The notes: generated from the sequence alone by a model not told the origin. A DNA stretch of 64,000 bases from an uncultured Acetatifactor sp. (GCA_934436245.1 CAKSAM010000008.1:25151-89150), one strand, 5' to 3'; positions 34,281 to 44,058 are shown, numbered from the stretch's first letter. Made by a program: numbers and translations.

Positions 34281-34982
34281 ATGTATCTGGAAGTAAAAGA
34301 CCTGAAGAAAAGTTACGGCGAGGGCGGCGGTTATGTGCAGGTATTAAAGGGAATCACTGCAGGAGTGGAAAAAGGTGAAATGTGTGTCATTCAGGGTACC
34401 AGTGGCTCCGGAAAATCCACACTGCTCAACTGTATCGGAGGACTGGATACGGTAGATTCCGGATCGATTGTCGTAGACGGGATGGAAGTAGCAGGACTTG
34501 GAAGCAAGGCATTGTCCGATTATCGGAGAGATAAGCTGGGGTTTATTTTTCAGTTTTATAATCTGGTTCCTAACCTGACGGTGAAAGAGAATATTCAGGT
34601 CTGTCAGTACCTGACGAAGAATCCCTTGAATCTGGAGGAATTGTTGCAGGTATTGGGACTGACAGAACATCAGAACAAGTTTCCCGCACAGCTCTCCGGC
34701 GGACAACAGCAGCGCTGTGCCATTGCCAGGGCACTGATCAAAAATCCCAGCCTTCTGTTGTGTGATGAGCCCACGGGTGCGCTGGATTCCAAAACCTCCA
34801 GAGACATTCTGATGCTGTTGGAGGATATCAACAGACAGTATGGAGCCACTATGCTGATCGTTACACATAACAATTCCATCAAAAATATGGTGCATCAGGT
34901 CATAATGATCAGAGACGGACAGATCAGTAAGAACTATCGGAATGAGAAACGGGTCCCTGCGGCAGAACTGGAGGATTTGTAG
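34281..34982 (+). CDS. ABC exporter ATP-binding protein (MacB/LolD type)
   Basis: A 233-residue ATPase that powers an FtsX-type permease. It has Walker A (GTSGSGKSTLLN), Q-loop (IFQFYNLVPNLTV), signature LSGGQQQRCAIARAL, Walker B (LLLCDEPTGALDS) and the switch His in LIVTHN. All key residues are intact. It ends one base before the permease start codon, and both follow the TetR gene and its operator. Confidence 0.95.
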   Translation: MYLEVKDLKKSYGEGGGYVQVLKGITAGVEKGEMCVIQGTSGSGKSTLLNCIGGLDTVDSGSIVVDGMEVAGLGSKALSDYRRDKLGFIFQFYNLVPNLTVKENIQVCQYLTKNPLNLEELLQVLGLTEHQNKFPAQLSGGQQQRCAIARALIKNPSLLLCDEPTGALDSKTSRDILMLLEDINRQYGATMLIVTHNNSIKNMVHQVIMIRDGQISKNYRNEKRVPAAELEDL

Positions 34983-34983
34983 C

Positions 34984-37900
34984 ATGCAGAGGATATTAAG
35001 CAAACGGGTACTTCGGGATATCATGGAAAATCTGTTACGGTATCTGGCACTGTTTTTCCTGGTGGCACTGGCCATGTATATGGTGGTGGCTATCGTGGGA
35101 GCGTCGGAGACCATCATGCAGGGAACAGAGGAGAGTGCCGCTGTTCATCACAGAGAAGACGGACAGTTTGGTGTTTTTGTTCCGTTGACGGAAAAGGAGA
35201 TCGCACAGATCACAGATAAAGGTGTGACGGTACAGCAGGATTTTTCACTGGATTTTCATCAGGGCCAGGCTACCTTACGTATCTATCAGGCGAGAGAGAA
35301 GATAGATCTGTTTGCTCCTGAACAGGGGGCAGAGCTGCCCATGCAGGGCGAGATCCTGCTGGAACAGCACTATGCGGAAAAACATGAACTGGGGTTAGGG
35401 GATACCCTTACCGTAGGAAACAGGGAGTTTACTGTTGTGGGAATCGGAAGCACACCGGATTACGATGCAACATATGAGAAAACATCAGATACCACTGTGG
35501 ACAGCAATCTGTTTGGAGTCGGATTTGTCACAGCAGAGGATTACGAAGCACTGAAAGTGGGCGGACAGAATTTCCGGACGGAGGATTACACCTACACCTA
35601 TCTGCTGAACGGAGCCATGACGGATCAGGAACTGAAGGAACTGCTACAGTCCTTCGAACTGGACCGCAGCAAGGTGACAGATACCTATTTCCTGGAAATG
35701 CTGGCAGATGCAGAAGAAACGAAAAATGATATGCAGGACGGTATCCGGGAACTGCTGGATGGCGTGAATGAGCTGGCGGACGGCGTAGATGAACTGGCAG
35801 AGCATAATACGGATCTGACGGATGCGGCAGATACCTTGTTTGATGCCATGCTGGAACAGGTAAATGACAGCCTGGCGGATGCCGGTGTGGAGGTGACGCT
35901 GACTTCGTCAAATTACGAACAGCAGCTGAACACCATGATTGCCAATCCCCATGCTTATACCGCATCCATGCGGCAGGATCTGCAGGATATAAAAAAATCG
36001 CTGGACGAATTGCAGGAGTTCCGGGACGGTGTGAAATCCTACACGGATGGTGTCAATGCGGCTTCCGCCGGAGGCAGCACACTGGTGGGCGGTATGAGTA
36101 AGATCACGGAGAACAGTGCTGCACTGAACCAGGGAGCCGATGGGATTTTCAATGCCATTCTGGGTATGGTCAATGAACAGTTAAAGGCTCAGCTGCAGCC
36201 ATATGCGGCTTATGGGATCACCTTTTCCGGACTGACAGCGGACGGTTACGGAGAACAGCTGGATCGGCTGGCAGCCATGTTTACCGGACTTGGGGTTCCC
36301 CAGGCAGCAACACAGCTGTCTGCGGTAAAGAGCCAGTTGGATACGGCCGCTCAGTTCCGGGATGGCGTGAAGGCTTATACTGCCGGCGTCGGAGAGGCAT
36401 CAGGAGGAACACAGCAATTATTTCAGGGACTGAGTACTCTATATACTGCCAGTGAACCGCTGGTGGATGGTACGGACGCTGTAGTGGATGCTCTGATGGA
36501 CATGGTGGAAGCCCAGCTGAAAGAAAGTGACATCAATGTAGAACTGACTGCCGACAATTATAAGGAAGAACTGGACCGGTTGTTGGCAGAGGGCAGCAGT
36601 ATTGATATGAAATGGAAGGATTCTCTGAAGGATGCAAAGGAAACGCTGGCAGATCTGGAAGACTTCCGACAGGGAATCATCGATTATACGGATGCGGTGG
36701 ATGAAATTGCCGATGGCAGCTGGGAACTTCGGGATGGCGTGCAGGAACTGCAGGATGAAGCCAATGATATGATCGAAGAGTATTTTACTTTTGATATTGA
36801 CAATCTGACACAGTTCCTGGTGGCAGAGGACAATCCCAGAATTGATGCAGCTGCGGGGGATGTGGTCATCAATAGGTTTGCCGGTATTCTGGCCGGAATT
36901 ATTCTCATGGTCCTGTTTACTTATGTGATCTCCGTATTTGTGATACATAATATTGAAAAGGAAAGCAGTGTCATTGGTGCATTATATGCCCTGGGTGTGA
37001 CCAGGGGACAATTATTGTTCCACTATCTGTTAAATCCCATGCTGATCTCTTTCCTGGGCGGTGCCGTCGGATGTATCCTGGGATTTTCCAAATACGGAAC
37101 AGGCTGGCAGATGGGAGATAGTATCGCATATTATTCTCTGCCGCCTATGCGGATCGTAACGCCCGGATATCTGCTTTTTTACAGCCTGATCATGCCACCT
37201 GTGACGGCTGCAGTGGTAAATTATCTGGTGATCAATAAAAAGTTAAAACGGTCGGCTCTGTCACTGCTTCGTAATGAGCAGACGGCAGGAAAAGCCGGCA
37301 GAATACAGAACATGAATCTGGGAAATATGAAATTCCTGCTCAGATTCCAGATCAGACAGATGCTGCGGGAAATACGCTCTGCATTTGCTGTTGTGATCGG
37401 TATGTTCATCTGCCTGCTGATCCTGATGATGTCCATAGACTGTGCGGTACTGTGTATCAATTTTGGAAACGCCTGTCTGGAAGAAACAAAATATGCTTAT
37501 ATGTATACTTATAAATATCCTACAGAGGATGTTCCGGAGGGAGGAACACCGGCGTATGTGGAGAATCTGAAAAAGGAAGCCTATGGATACAATCTGGATG
37601 TGACAGTGATGGGGATTGATGACGACAATCCGTATTTTCCCATCGTGACTGCCGACAAGAAAAATGAGATCGTGATCTCCAGTGCTGCGGCGCAGAAATT
37701 CGGAGTGAAGGTGGGAGAGAAGCTGGTACTATCCGATGAGGTGAATGAGAGAGATTATGCATTCACTGTGAAAAATATTGTGAATTTTACATCCGGCGTC
37801 TATGTTTTCCTGGACAGGGATGTTATGCAGGAATTGTTTGATCAGGAAGACGATTATTATAATGTCGTGTTTGCGGATCATGCACTGGATATTGATAATG

Positions 37901-38370
37901 GCAGATTATATGCCACAGTATCCAAAGAAAATGTGGAGGAAAGCTCACAGATTTTTACAGATATGATGGGACCGATGGTGGTAATGCTCGTGGCAATATC
38001 TGCGCTGATTTTTATGATCGTCATGTATCTGATGATGAAAGTGATGATCGATCGCTCCGCCTTTTCCATTTCACTGATGAAAGTGTTCGGTTACCGGAGA
38101 GGGGAGATCCGAAGACTCTATCTGGACGGTAACTTTTATGTGATTCTGCTGGGAGCGGTGATCTGCGTTCCACTGGCAAAATGGAGCATGGATCTGGCGT
38201 ATCCGTATTGCATTGCAAATGTTGCTATCGGCATGGACTTAAAGTTCACATCGCAGATATATATCATGATTTATGGTGGAATTCTGCTATGCTATATGGT
38301 GATCAATTTCCTATTGGTAGGCAGATTGAATAAGCTGGTGCCGGCAGAGGTACTAAAGAACAGAGAGTAG
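34984..38370 (+). CDS. FtsX-type ABC exporter permease with a long extracellular insert
   Basis: About 1,128 residues from ATG 34984 (GGAGG seven bases upstream). A first membrane helix (about residues 17-40) precedes a large extracytoplasmic domain, then two FtsX cores of three helices each near the middle (about 640-760) and the C-terminus (about 1000-1120). The extracellular part holds three related repeats of about 110 residues, each with a [D/N]xxxDA(I/L)-type helix, an (S/N)Y or D-x-Y-G/K segment and an F-R/Q-DG(V/I) coiled-coil heptad, ending in ELRDGVQELQDE. These heptads resemble YhgE/Pip-type wall-spanning segments. It is probably an efflux or peptide-sensing system rather than an importer. 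Confidence 0.92.
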   Translation: MQRILSKRVLRDIMENLLRYLALFFLVALAMYMVVAIVGASETIMQGTEESAAVHHREDGQFGVFVPLTEKEIAQITDKGVTVQQDFSLDFHQGQATLRIYQAREKIDLFAPEQGAELPMQGEILLEQHYAEKHELGLGDTLTVGNREFTVVGIGSTPDYDATYEKTSDTTVDSNLFGVGFVTAEDYEALKVGGQNFRTEDYTYTYLLNGAMTDQELKELLQSFELDRSKVTDTYFLEMLADAEETKNDMQDGIRELLDGVNELADGVDELAEHNTDLTDAADTLFDAMLEQVNDSLADAGVEVTLTSSNYEQQLNTMIANPHAYTASMRQDLQDIKKSLDELQEFRDGVKSYTDGVNAASAGGSTLVGGMSKITENSAALNQGADGIFNAILGMVNEQLKAQLQPYAAYGITFSGLTADGYGEQLDRLAAMFTGLGVPQAATQLSAVKSQLDTAAQFRDGVKAYTAGVGEASGGTQQLFQGLSTLYTASEPLVDGTDAVVDALMDMVEAQLKESDINVELTADNYKEELDRLLAEGSSIDMKWKDSLKDAKETLADLEDFRQGIIDYTDAVDEIADGSWELRDGVQELQDEANDMIEEYFTFDIDNLTQFLVAEDNPRIDAAAGDVVINRFAGILAGIILMVLFTYVISVFVIHNIEKESSVIGALYALGVTRGQLLFHYLLNPMLISFLGGAVGCILGFSKYGTGWQMGDSIAYYSLPPMRIVTPGYLLFYSLIMPPVTAAVVNYLVINKKLKRSALSLLRNEQTAGKAGRIQNMNLGNMKFLLRFQIRQMLREIRSAFAVVIGMFICLLILMMSIDCAVLCINFGNACLEETKYAYMYTYKYPTEDVPEGGTPAYVENLKKEAYGYNLDVTVMGIDDDNPYFPIVTADKKNEIVISSAAAQKFGVKVGEKLVLSDEVNERDYAFTVKNIVNFTSGVYVFLDRDVMQELFDQEDDYYNVVFADHALDIDNGRLYATVSKENVEESSQIFTDMMGPMVVMLVAISALIFMIVMYLMMKVMIDRSAFSISLMKVFGYRRGEIRRLYLDGNFYVILLGAVICVPLAKWSMDLAYPYCIANVAIGMDLKFTSQIYIMIYGGILLCYMVINFLLVGRLNKLVPAEVLKNRE

Positions 38371-38394
38371 CCGTAATGCGGCTGCTCTTTTTTT
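38363..38394 (+). terminator. Terminator of the TetR-ABC exporter region
   Basis: AGAGTAGCCG/CGGCTGCTCT with the loop TAATG overlaps the permease stop codon and is followed by a run of T. Confidence 0.85.
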
Positions 38395-38420
38395 GATGCC
38401 TACGGATTGCTTCGTGCTAA
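38392..38420 (+). repeat. Partial copy of the 47.8-kb repeat element
   Basis: TTTGATGCCTACGGATTG and TTCGTGCTA match the internal left part of the MITE-like element (47830-47858) with three differences. It lies directly behind the exporter terminator. Confidence 0.6.
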
Positions 38421-38458
38421 GTTGAAAAAGAAAATAAAGAAAAAATAGAATTCATGTA

Positions 38459-38487
38459 TTGACAACAAATAAGTGTGGTAGTATTAT
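38459..38487 (+). promoter_or_regulatory. Promoter of the M20/ATC/ABC operon
   Basis: TTGACA (38459-38464), 17 bases, TATTAT (38482-38487), about 65 bases before the first start codon. Confidence 0.72.
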
Positions 38488-38553
38488 GTAAAAAACATAC
38501 AAAACATATCAGATTAGTAGGAATAGTAGGAAATAAAAAAGGAGGATGGCAGC

Positions 38554-39891
38554 GTGGCAGTAACCTTTGATACGACAGAACAGAAAATCCTTAAGATCAT
38601 AGATGACAACCGGGAAATGATCGTAGAGTTTGCAAGAGATATTTACGATCATGCAGAGCTGGGCTACAAGGAATTCCGCACTTCGAGAAAGTTCGTGGAT
38701 TTCATGAAGAGCTTACAGCTGCCGGTACAGACAGACCTGGCTATCACCGGAGCAAAAGCTTACTTAAATAAAGAAAAGGCCGGAAATGCATCCCTGGCAC
38801 TGATCGGGGAACTGGATGCTCTTCGGATTCCCACACATGCACATGCCAATCCGGAGACACAGGCTGCCCACTGCTGTGGACATCATGCACAGCTGGCAGG
38901 AGTCATCGGAGCAGCACTGGCGTTGACAGATGCAGAGGTGGCCAAAAAGCTGGACGGACAGGTGATCTTCTTCGCTACACCGGCGGAAGAGTACGGTGAG
39001 ATCGAATTCAAGAATCAACTGATCGCTGACGGCAGGATCGCTTACGGCGGCGGAAAATGCGAACTGATCCGCATCGGTGCTTTCGATGATGTGGATGTGG
39101 CTTTGGCACATCATATTTCTTTGGACGGCATACGGGTGGGCAGCAACAGCGGCAATGGTTTTGTATCCAAGGTGATCCGGATTAAGGGACGAGCAGCACA
39201 CGCAGCCGGATGTCCGGAAAAGGGCGTCAATGCATTATCCGCAGCAAGCTTAGGACTGCAGGCTCTGGCACTGAACCGTGAGACCTTCCGGGATGAGGAT
39301 TGCGTGAGAGTCCATCCGATCCTGACCAAAGGCGGAGATCTGGTCAATGTGGTTCCCAGTGAAGCAGTGCTGGAGACACTGGTAAGAGGCAGGACACTGG
39401 AAACTTTCGCAGATGCATCGGCAAAGACAGACCGTTCCTTCAAGGCAGGAGCACTGGCCATGGGAGCAGGGTATCGTATCGAGACCATGCCGGGATATCT
39501 TCCTTCTCTCTGGCAGCCGGCACCGGAAGAGATGGCCAATGCAGTGAAAACACTGGCAGGAGAAAAAACGGTACATGAGGTCAGACCGGAGGAGCACAGT
39601 GGAGGTTCCACAGATGTGGGAGATGTACAGCATCTGCTTCCGGTGATCACCTTCAATACCGGCGGTGCTGTGGGTGGCCTGCATCAGGTGGATTTTGATA
39701 TCGTGGATGAGGAAGAAGCTTATGTGTTGACAGCAAAAATATTTGCCCTGAGTGCTTACCGAATGTTAAAGGATGGTGCGGCAGTCGCAAAACGGACGAA
39801 GCGAGAATATCACCCGAGATTCGCAGATAAACAGGAATACATAGCTTTTATGGATAGTTTTAATAAGGTGGAGGAAGCGGACATTGAGTAA
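38554..39891 (+). CDS. M20 family amidohydrolase
   Basis: A 445-residue zinc-dependent amidohydrolase of the M20D/AbgB-type group, cytoplasmic. Likely metal ligands are Cys and His of HCCGHHAQLAG, the Glu pair of ATPAEEYGE, the His of ALAHHIS and the C-terminal His of GGLHQVDFD. A GHH replaces the commoner GHD, a small change at the first metal motif. The dimerisation lid domain is in the middle. Start is GTG 38554 after GGAGGATGGCAGC. It is first of six co-directional genes; the next start overlaps its stop by eight bases. Related enzymes cleave N-acyl, N-carbamoyl or aminobenzoyl-glutamate amides. Confidence 0.9.
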   Translation: MAVTFDTTEQKILKIIDDNREMIVEFARDIYDHAELGYKEFRTSRKFVDFMKSLQLPVQTDLAITGAKAYLNKEKAGNASLALIGELDALRIPTHAHANPETQAAHCCGHHAQLAGVIGAALALTDAEVAKKLDGQVIFFATPAEEYGEIEFKNQLIADGRIAYGGGKCELIRIGAFDDVDVALAHHISLDGIRVGSNSGNGFVSKVIRIKGRAAHAAGCPEKGVNALSAASLGLQALALNRETFRDEDCVRVHPILTKGGDLVNVVPSEAVLETLVRGRTLETFADASAKTDRSFKAGALAMGAGYRIETMPGYLPSLWQPAPEEMANAVKTLAGEKTVHEVRPEEHSGGSTDVGDVQHLLPVITFNTGGAVGGLHQVDFDIVDEEEAYVLTAKIFALSAYRMLKDGAAVAKRTKREYHPRFADKQEYIAFMDSFNKVEEADIE

Positions 39892-40429
39892 AGCAGACTA
39901 TAAAATAGAAGGAACGGTTCCCAGAGAACTGTTGGTAAGTGAAGTACGAAAGGCCGCAAGACAGTTCGCCATGCAATTCTTTCATTTCAGCAAAGTATTA
40001 TATGACCAGTTCGGACTGGAGAAGACAAAGGATATCGTGAGACAGACCGTATTCGAGCTGGCAGTGGACCGGTCGGATCAGCTGCGGGAAAAGGCACTGG
40101 CCCAGGGGTTGAAGGCAGATTCTGTAGAAGATTTCATGAGTGTCATCGACCTTCCGTTCACCGGATGGATCCCGGAATGGGGAGAAGATCACTGTCCCTA
40201 TGCGGAAGTGTGGAGAACTTATTTTGACAAGTATCCCTGGTTCAAAGAGATCGCACCGTTTTACTGTGATGTGATCGATACCACCACGATTGAGAATTTT
40301 TCCAGGTGTCTCTCCCACAGGATCACACAGAATGTCATCCTGGAAGGTACCTGTTGTAAGAGAGAGTACTTTGAAAGCGATAAGGTGAAGCGAGGAGAAT
40401 ACACTTATGGAAAAAAAGAAGAAATCTAA
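39884..40429 (+). CDS. L-2-amino-thiazoline-4-carboxylate hydrolase-like protein
   Basis: A 181-residue protein that I recognise as the ATC hydrolase-like family. The known member opens the L-2-amino-thiazoline-4-carboxylate ring to N-carbamoyl-cysteine. Conserved features are the long N-terminal helix (REL..EVRKAARQFAMQFF), the DLPFTGW segment, the CPYAEVW motif and a C-terminal Cys pair (GTCCKREYF). Start TTG 39884 lies eight bases before the end of the M20 gene and is preceded by GGTGGAGG. Membership does not prove the substrate, since the family is wide in Clostridia. Confidence 0.75.
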   Translation: MSKADYKIEGTVPRELLVSEVRKAARQFAMQFFHFSKVLYDQFGLEKTKDIVRQTVFELAVDRSDQLREKALAQGLKADSVEDFMSVIDLPFTGWIPEWGEDHCPYAEVWRTYFDKYPWFKEIAPFYCDVIDTTTIENFSRCLSHRITQNVILEGTCCKREYFESDKVKRGEYTYGKKEEI

Positions 40430-41195
40430 GAATAAAAAACGGTTTACCTGGGTGAATCTGGCACAGCTGCTTACGGTGGCGGCATTGCTTTTATGGATGC
40501 AATGGGCAGTGGATTCCGGAAAAGTGTTGACAATCTTCGTGGCTTCTCCGACTTCCATTGTGGAAGAAGGGATCGAGATCATAACGGATGGAACCCTGTG
40601 GCCCCATTTATTGCTGACGATACAGGAGGCCCTGGCAGGTTATCTGTCTGCTGTGGTGGTAGGTATTGCAGTGGGACTGATCTGGACCCTGTTCCCGGTA
40701 TCGGAGAAGTACATGAATGTATTCTGTTCGGCGATCATGGCAGTTCCGAAAGTAGCGATCCTGCCGCTGCTGATCCTGTGGTTCGGCATCGGTTTTCAGT
40801 CCAAGGCGTTTCTGGTATTTCTGTTCTCGGTATTTACAATTCTGTATAACACAGTGACCGGAGCCAGGGAGTGTAAGAAGGAATACCTGAAGGTAGCGAA
40901 GGTCTTCCGTGCCAACCGTTTTCAGACCGTGTTCCTGGTCATCATTCCGGCAGCACTTCCTTCCATATTCAACGGATTGAAGCTGGCAGCGGCAACGGCA
41001 CTGACCGGTGTCCTGTTCTCGGAAATGCAGTCGGCAAGAGCAGGACTCGGATATCTGCTGACAGAATCCCAGAATCTGTTGAACACCCCCAGGATGTTCT
41101 TCCTGATCATCCTGATCACCTTATTATCCGTAGGTGCGGTAAAACTGATCGATGCCATCGAATATGCTATCAGCTATCGGTGGAGACATGTATAA
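40407..41195 (+). CDS. ABC permease of the nitrate/taurine/thiamin-precursor type
   Basis: A 262-residue SsuC/TauC-like permease with six helices and the EAA loop (EYLKVAKVFRANRFQTVFLVIIP). It overlaps the ATC-hydrolase-like gene by 23 bases. With the lipoprotein and ATPase that follow, it makes an importer for a small, probably sulfur- or nitrogen-containing, organic molecule. Confidence 0.93.
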   Translation: MEKKKKSKNKKRFTWVNLAQLLTVAALLLWMQWAVDSGKVLTIFVASPTSIVEEGIEIITDGTLWPHLLLTIQEALAGYLSAVVVGIAVGLIWTLFPVSEKYMNVFCSAIMAVPKVAILPLLILWFGIGFQSKAFLVFLFSVFTILYNTVTGARECKKEYLKVAKVFRANRFQTVFLVIIPAALPSIFNGLKLAAATALTGVLFSEMQSARAGLGYLLTESQNLLNTPRMFFLIILITLLSVGAVKLIDAIEYAISYRWRHV

Positions 41196-41232
41196 GCAAA
41201 TAAATGATTCAATAGACGAGGAGAAAAATGTT

Positions 41233-42321
41233 ATGAAAAAGAAAGTATTAAGCGTATTACTGACCGTGGCACTTGCAACCGGAGTTCTGGCAGGCTGCGG
41301 CAGCAGGGCATCAACCGACAGCAATACAGCAGGTGCTGCACAAAATGAGGGAAGTCAGACGGCAAGTGCGACGACCGCAGGAGAAGAGTCCGGGGACACT
41401 ATCGTGATCCGTTCCTGCTTCGCAACCGGAATGACCGGTGCGGTGAACCGTTTTGCCATTGAAAAGGGTCTGTATAAGGAACTTGGCATTGAATTCGAAA
41501 ACGTAGAAGCCAGCGCCGACACCAACTCCACCGTAATGTCCCTGATCACCAGAGGTGAGATCGACGTAGCGGACGGAGACCCCAGTTCGTATATTCCCGG
41601 CATCTACAACGGTGTGCCCGCCAAGCTGGTAGGAAATATGTGGAGATATTCCGGATGCTACTGGCTGGTTGCAAATAACGATATTAAGGACTTCTCTGAT
41701 CTGGAGGGCAAAAAGGTAGGTACCGCAGGTGCTTCCGGCGGAATGAGACTTTCCGTATTGAAAATGTTAGAGAAAAACGGCGTCAGCACAGACAATGTAG
41801 ATCTGATCGCCAACGGTGTATATCAGACAGCATATGCTTCCCTGACTTCCGGCGAGGTGGATGCCACCATTATCCACAATCCGTATGCGGCACTGGCTGA
41901 GGCAGACGGTACCGGACATATCCTGGGAAGAGCCTGGGACTACATCCCCGATTACTACACCGGAACTATCATTGCCAGCAACAGCTTTATTGAGAATGAG
42001 CCGGAGAAGCTGCAGCGCTTCCTGACAGCTTATTATCAGGTACATGAAGAAGTCAAGAACGATTATTTCGATGAATTTGTTGCATGGGCAGCAAAAGAGA
42101 TGAACACTTCCGAAGATGTTATGAGAAAAGCCATAGAGTCTGAGATCGATGTATGGCTGGATTACCCGGTAATCCCTGAAGATCGTCTGGCTACCACTTT
42201 TGAATATCTGAAGGAGTACGGCTGGGTAGATGAAAATGTCAGCTACGAAGGAACTTACACCAACGAATTCGCTCAGGTGGCTGCAGATACGCTGGGAATG
42301 ACTGACCCGGAAGCAAAATAA
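41233..42321 (+). CDS. Substrate-binding lipoprotein (NMT1/TauA type)
   Basis: A 362-residue solute-binding protein. The signal MKKKVLSVLLTVALATGVLAGCG has the lipobox Cys at about residue 22, followed by a Ser/Thr/Gln linker. The core matches the NMT1/SsuA fold (AIEKGLYKELGIEFE, DGDPSSYIPGIYNG). ATG 41233 has GAGGAG about ten bases upstream; ORF starts further upstream lie inside the permease gene. It binds the ligand outside the membrane. Confidence 0.92.
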   Translation: MKKKVLSVLLTVALATGVLAGCGSRASTDSNTAGAAQNEGSQTASATTAGEESGDTIVIRSCFATGMTGAVNRFAIEKGLYKELGIEFENVEASADTNSTVMSLITRGEIDVADGDPSSYIPGIYNGVPAKLVGNMWRYSGCYWLVANNDIKDFSDLEGKKVGTAGASGGMRLSVLKMLEKNGVSTDNVDLIANGVYQTAYASLTSGEVDATIIHNPYAALAEADGTGHILGRAWDYIPDYYTGTIIASNSFIENEPEKLQRFLTAYYQVHEEVKNDYFDEFVAWAAKEMNTSEDVMRKAIESEIDVWLDYPVIPEDRLATTFEYLKEYGWVDENVSYEGTYTNEFAQVAADTLGMTDPEAK

Positions 42322-42369
42322 CAGAAAACGACCTAAAAGGAAGAGAAGCAGGAAACGGAGGTAATGGAA

Positions 42370-43155
42370 ATGCCCGCAATATCCATTAAAAATATCAATA
42401 AAACCTATATCGATCAGGACGGAAACGAAGTACAGGCATTGCACGACATTAATCTGGATGTGGCAGAAGGAGAGTTCGTCTGCATCGTAGGGCCCAGCGG
42501 ATGCGGAAAAAGTACACTGCTTGAGATCGTGGCAGGTCTGCTGGATGCTACCAGCGGAGAAGTGACGCTGGACGGTGAGCCGGTAAACGGTACCAGCAGA
42601 GATATTGGTGTGGTATTCCAGGATGCCTCCCTGTTCCCCTGGAGAACCGTATGGAAAAATGTGGCATTCGGTCTGGAGATCGCAGGCGTCCCCAAGGAAG
42701 AGAGAGAAGAACGCCTGAAACGATACATTTCCATGGTCAGCCTGAACGGTTTCGATAATAAATATCCGGCACAGCTGTCCGGAGGAATGCGGCAGAGAGC
42801 CGGTATCGCCAGAACCCTTGCCATGAATCCCAAGGTCATCCTCATGGATGAACCCTTCAGTGCCGTGGATCATCTGACCAAGTGCACCCTGCAGGAGGAA
42901 CTGATCAATATCCGTCAGGCAGAGAATAAGACCGTATTATTCGTCACGCACGATATAAATGAGGCGGTGTTCCTGGCAGACAGAGTGGTATTGTTAAGTC
43001 CCAGACCCAGTACCATTCAGAAAATCTACGAGATCCCTCTGGAGCAGAAGAGAGGGCGTAATGATCCTCTGCTTTTAAAAATTGCAGCAGAAATCGCAAA
43101 AGACATCAACAGCGGTGGACAGGATATTCCCAACAACTATTGGGGCAACCTGTAG
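42370..43155 (+). CDS. ABC importer ATPase (SsuB/TauB type)
   Basis: A 261-residue ATPase with Walker A (GPSGCGKSTLLE), Q-loop (VFQDASLFPWRTV), signature LSGGMRQRAGIARTL, Walker B (VILMDEPFSAVDH) and the switch His in LFVTHD. ATG 42370 is preferred to 42364 because GGAGG (42357-42361) is eight bases from it. It completes the importer. Confidence 0.95.
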   Translation: MPAISIKNINKTYIDQDGNEVQALHDINLDVAEGEFVCIVGPSGCGKSTLLEIVAGLLDATSGEVTLDGEPVNGTSRDIGVVFQDASLFPWRTVWKNVAFGLEIAGVPKEEREERLKRYISMVSLNGFDNKYPAQLSGGMRQRAGIARTLAMNPKVILMDEPFSAVDHLTKCTLQEELINIRQAENKTVLFVTHDINEAVFLADRVVLLSPRPSTIQKIYEIPLEQKRGRNDPLLLKIAAEIAKDINSGGQDIPNNYWGNL

Positions 43156-43176
43156 ACCACAGAAGGAGGCAGCAGT

Positions 43177-44058
43177 ATGTTTCGTGACACCAGTATGGAC
43201 TATTTACCCAGAGAAGAAGTACTTGAGATCTGGAATAACAATATGCGTCTGACAGACGAGCAGCTTTTAAATATGGACGAAACCGAATTCCGGGCCAGAG
43301 TGAGAGAACGTTCCCATCATACCCTGGAGATTCAGGTGTATGCTACCGCGTATCGTCATCAGAAACTGAAACCCAACCAGGCAGATTATACGAAACATCT
43401 GCTGGAGTTGTGGGAGAAAAGAGGATTGGGCAAGGATTTACCGGAATACCGGTATGCATCTTTCCTGATCGATGCAGCGGATAAGCTGGTAAAGGGAGAA
43501 GATGTGGATTTAACCCCCTATAAGCCGACACCGGTTACGGAACAGATGGAGAAAGACTTTTTTACTATTGTAAAGGAACGCAGAAGCGTCCGGGAATTCA
43601 CCGATCAGGAAGTACCGGATGAACTGATTGACAAGATCCTGGAAGCAGGACTCTGGGCAGCACATGGCTGCAACGTCCAGTCCATCCGTTATGTGGTGGT
43701 TCGTGAGAAAAATGAACCGGGACTGTTCCGCGGCAGTGATGTGCCGGGAGGTCCGGTGCATCTGGTCATTCTGCAGGATATGAGATGTTACCGTGCGAAC
43801 TCTTTTACCCCGGTACGGAATCAGCTGTTAGATGCCGGCGCGGCAGGCCAGAACATCGTACTGGCTGCTCATGCGGTAGGATTAGAGGGGGTATGGCTGA
43901 CCTTCCCCGGAGAGGAATTCTGCGACAGACTGCGGAAGAAATTTAATCTGCCGGATTATATCCGGCTGGTGACCTATGTGGATGTAGGATACGGTGATCA
44001 GACTCCTTATCCGCCTCAGAGATGGGACGTGAAGGATACGATTCTGGGAAGATACTAA
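43177..44058 (+). CDS. Nitroreductase family protein with N-terminal extension
   Basis: A 293-residue flavoprotein. The C-terminal 170 residues are a nitroreductase/FMN-dependent oxidoreductase fold (ERRSVREFTDQEVPDELIDKILEAGLWAAHGCN, GAAGQNIVLAAHAVGLEGVWLTFPG, TYVDVGYGDQTPYP-type end). About 120 N-terminal residues are helical, with no motif that I recognise. Last gene of the operon, 21 bases after the ATPase. Such enzymes reduce, dehydrogenate or dehalogenate small rings, which would suit modification of the imported compound. Confidence 0.88.
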   Translation: MFRDTSMDYLPREEVLEIWNNNMRLTDEQLLNMDETEFRARVRERSHHTLEIQVYATAYRHQKLKPNQADYTKHLLELWEKRGLGKDLPEYRYASFLIDAADKLVKGEDVDLTPYKPTPVTEQMEKDFFTIVKERRSVREFTDQEVPDELIDKILEAGLWAAHGCNVQSIRYVVVREKNEPGLFRGSDVPGGPVHLVILQDMRCYRANSFTPVRNQLLDAGAAGQNIVLAAHAVGLEGVWLTFPGEEFCDRLRKKFNLPDYIRLVTYVDVGYGDQTPYPPQRWDVKDTILGRY

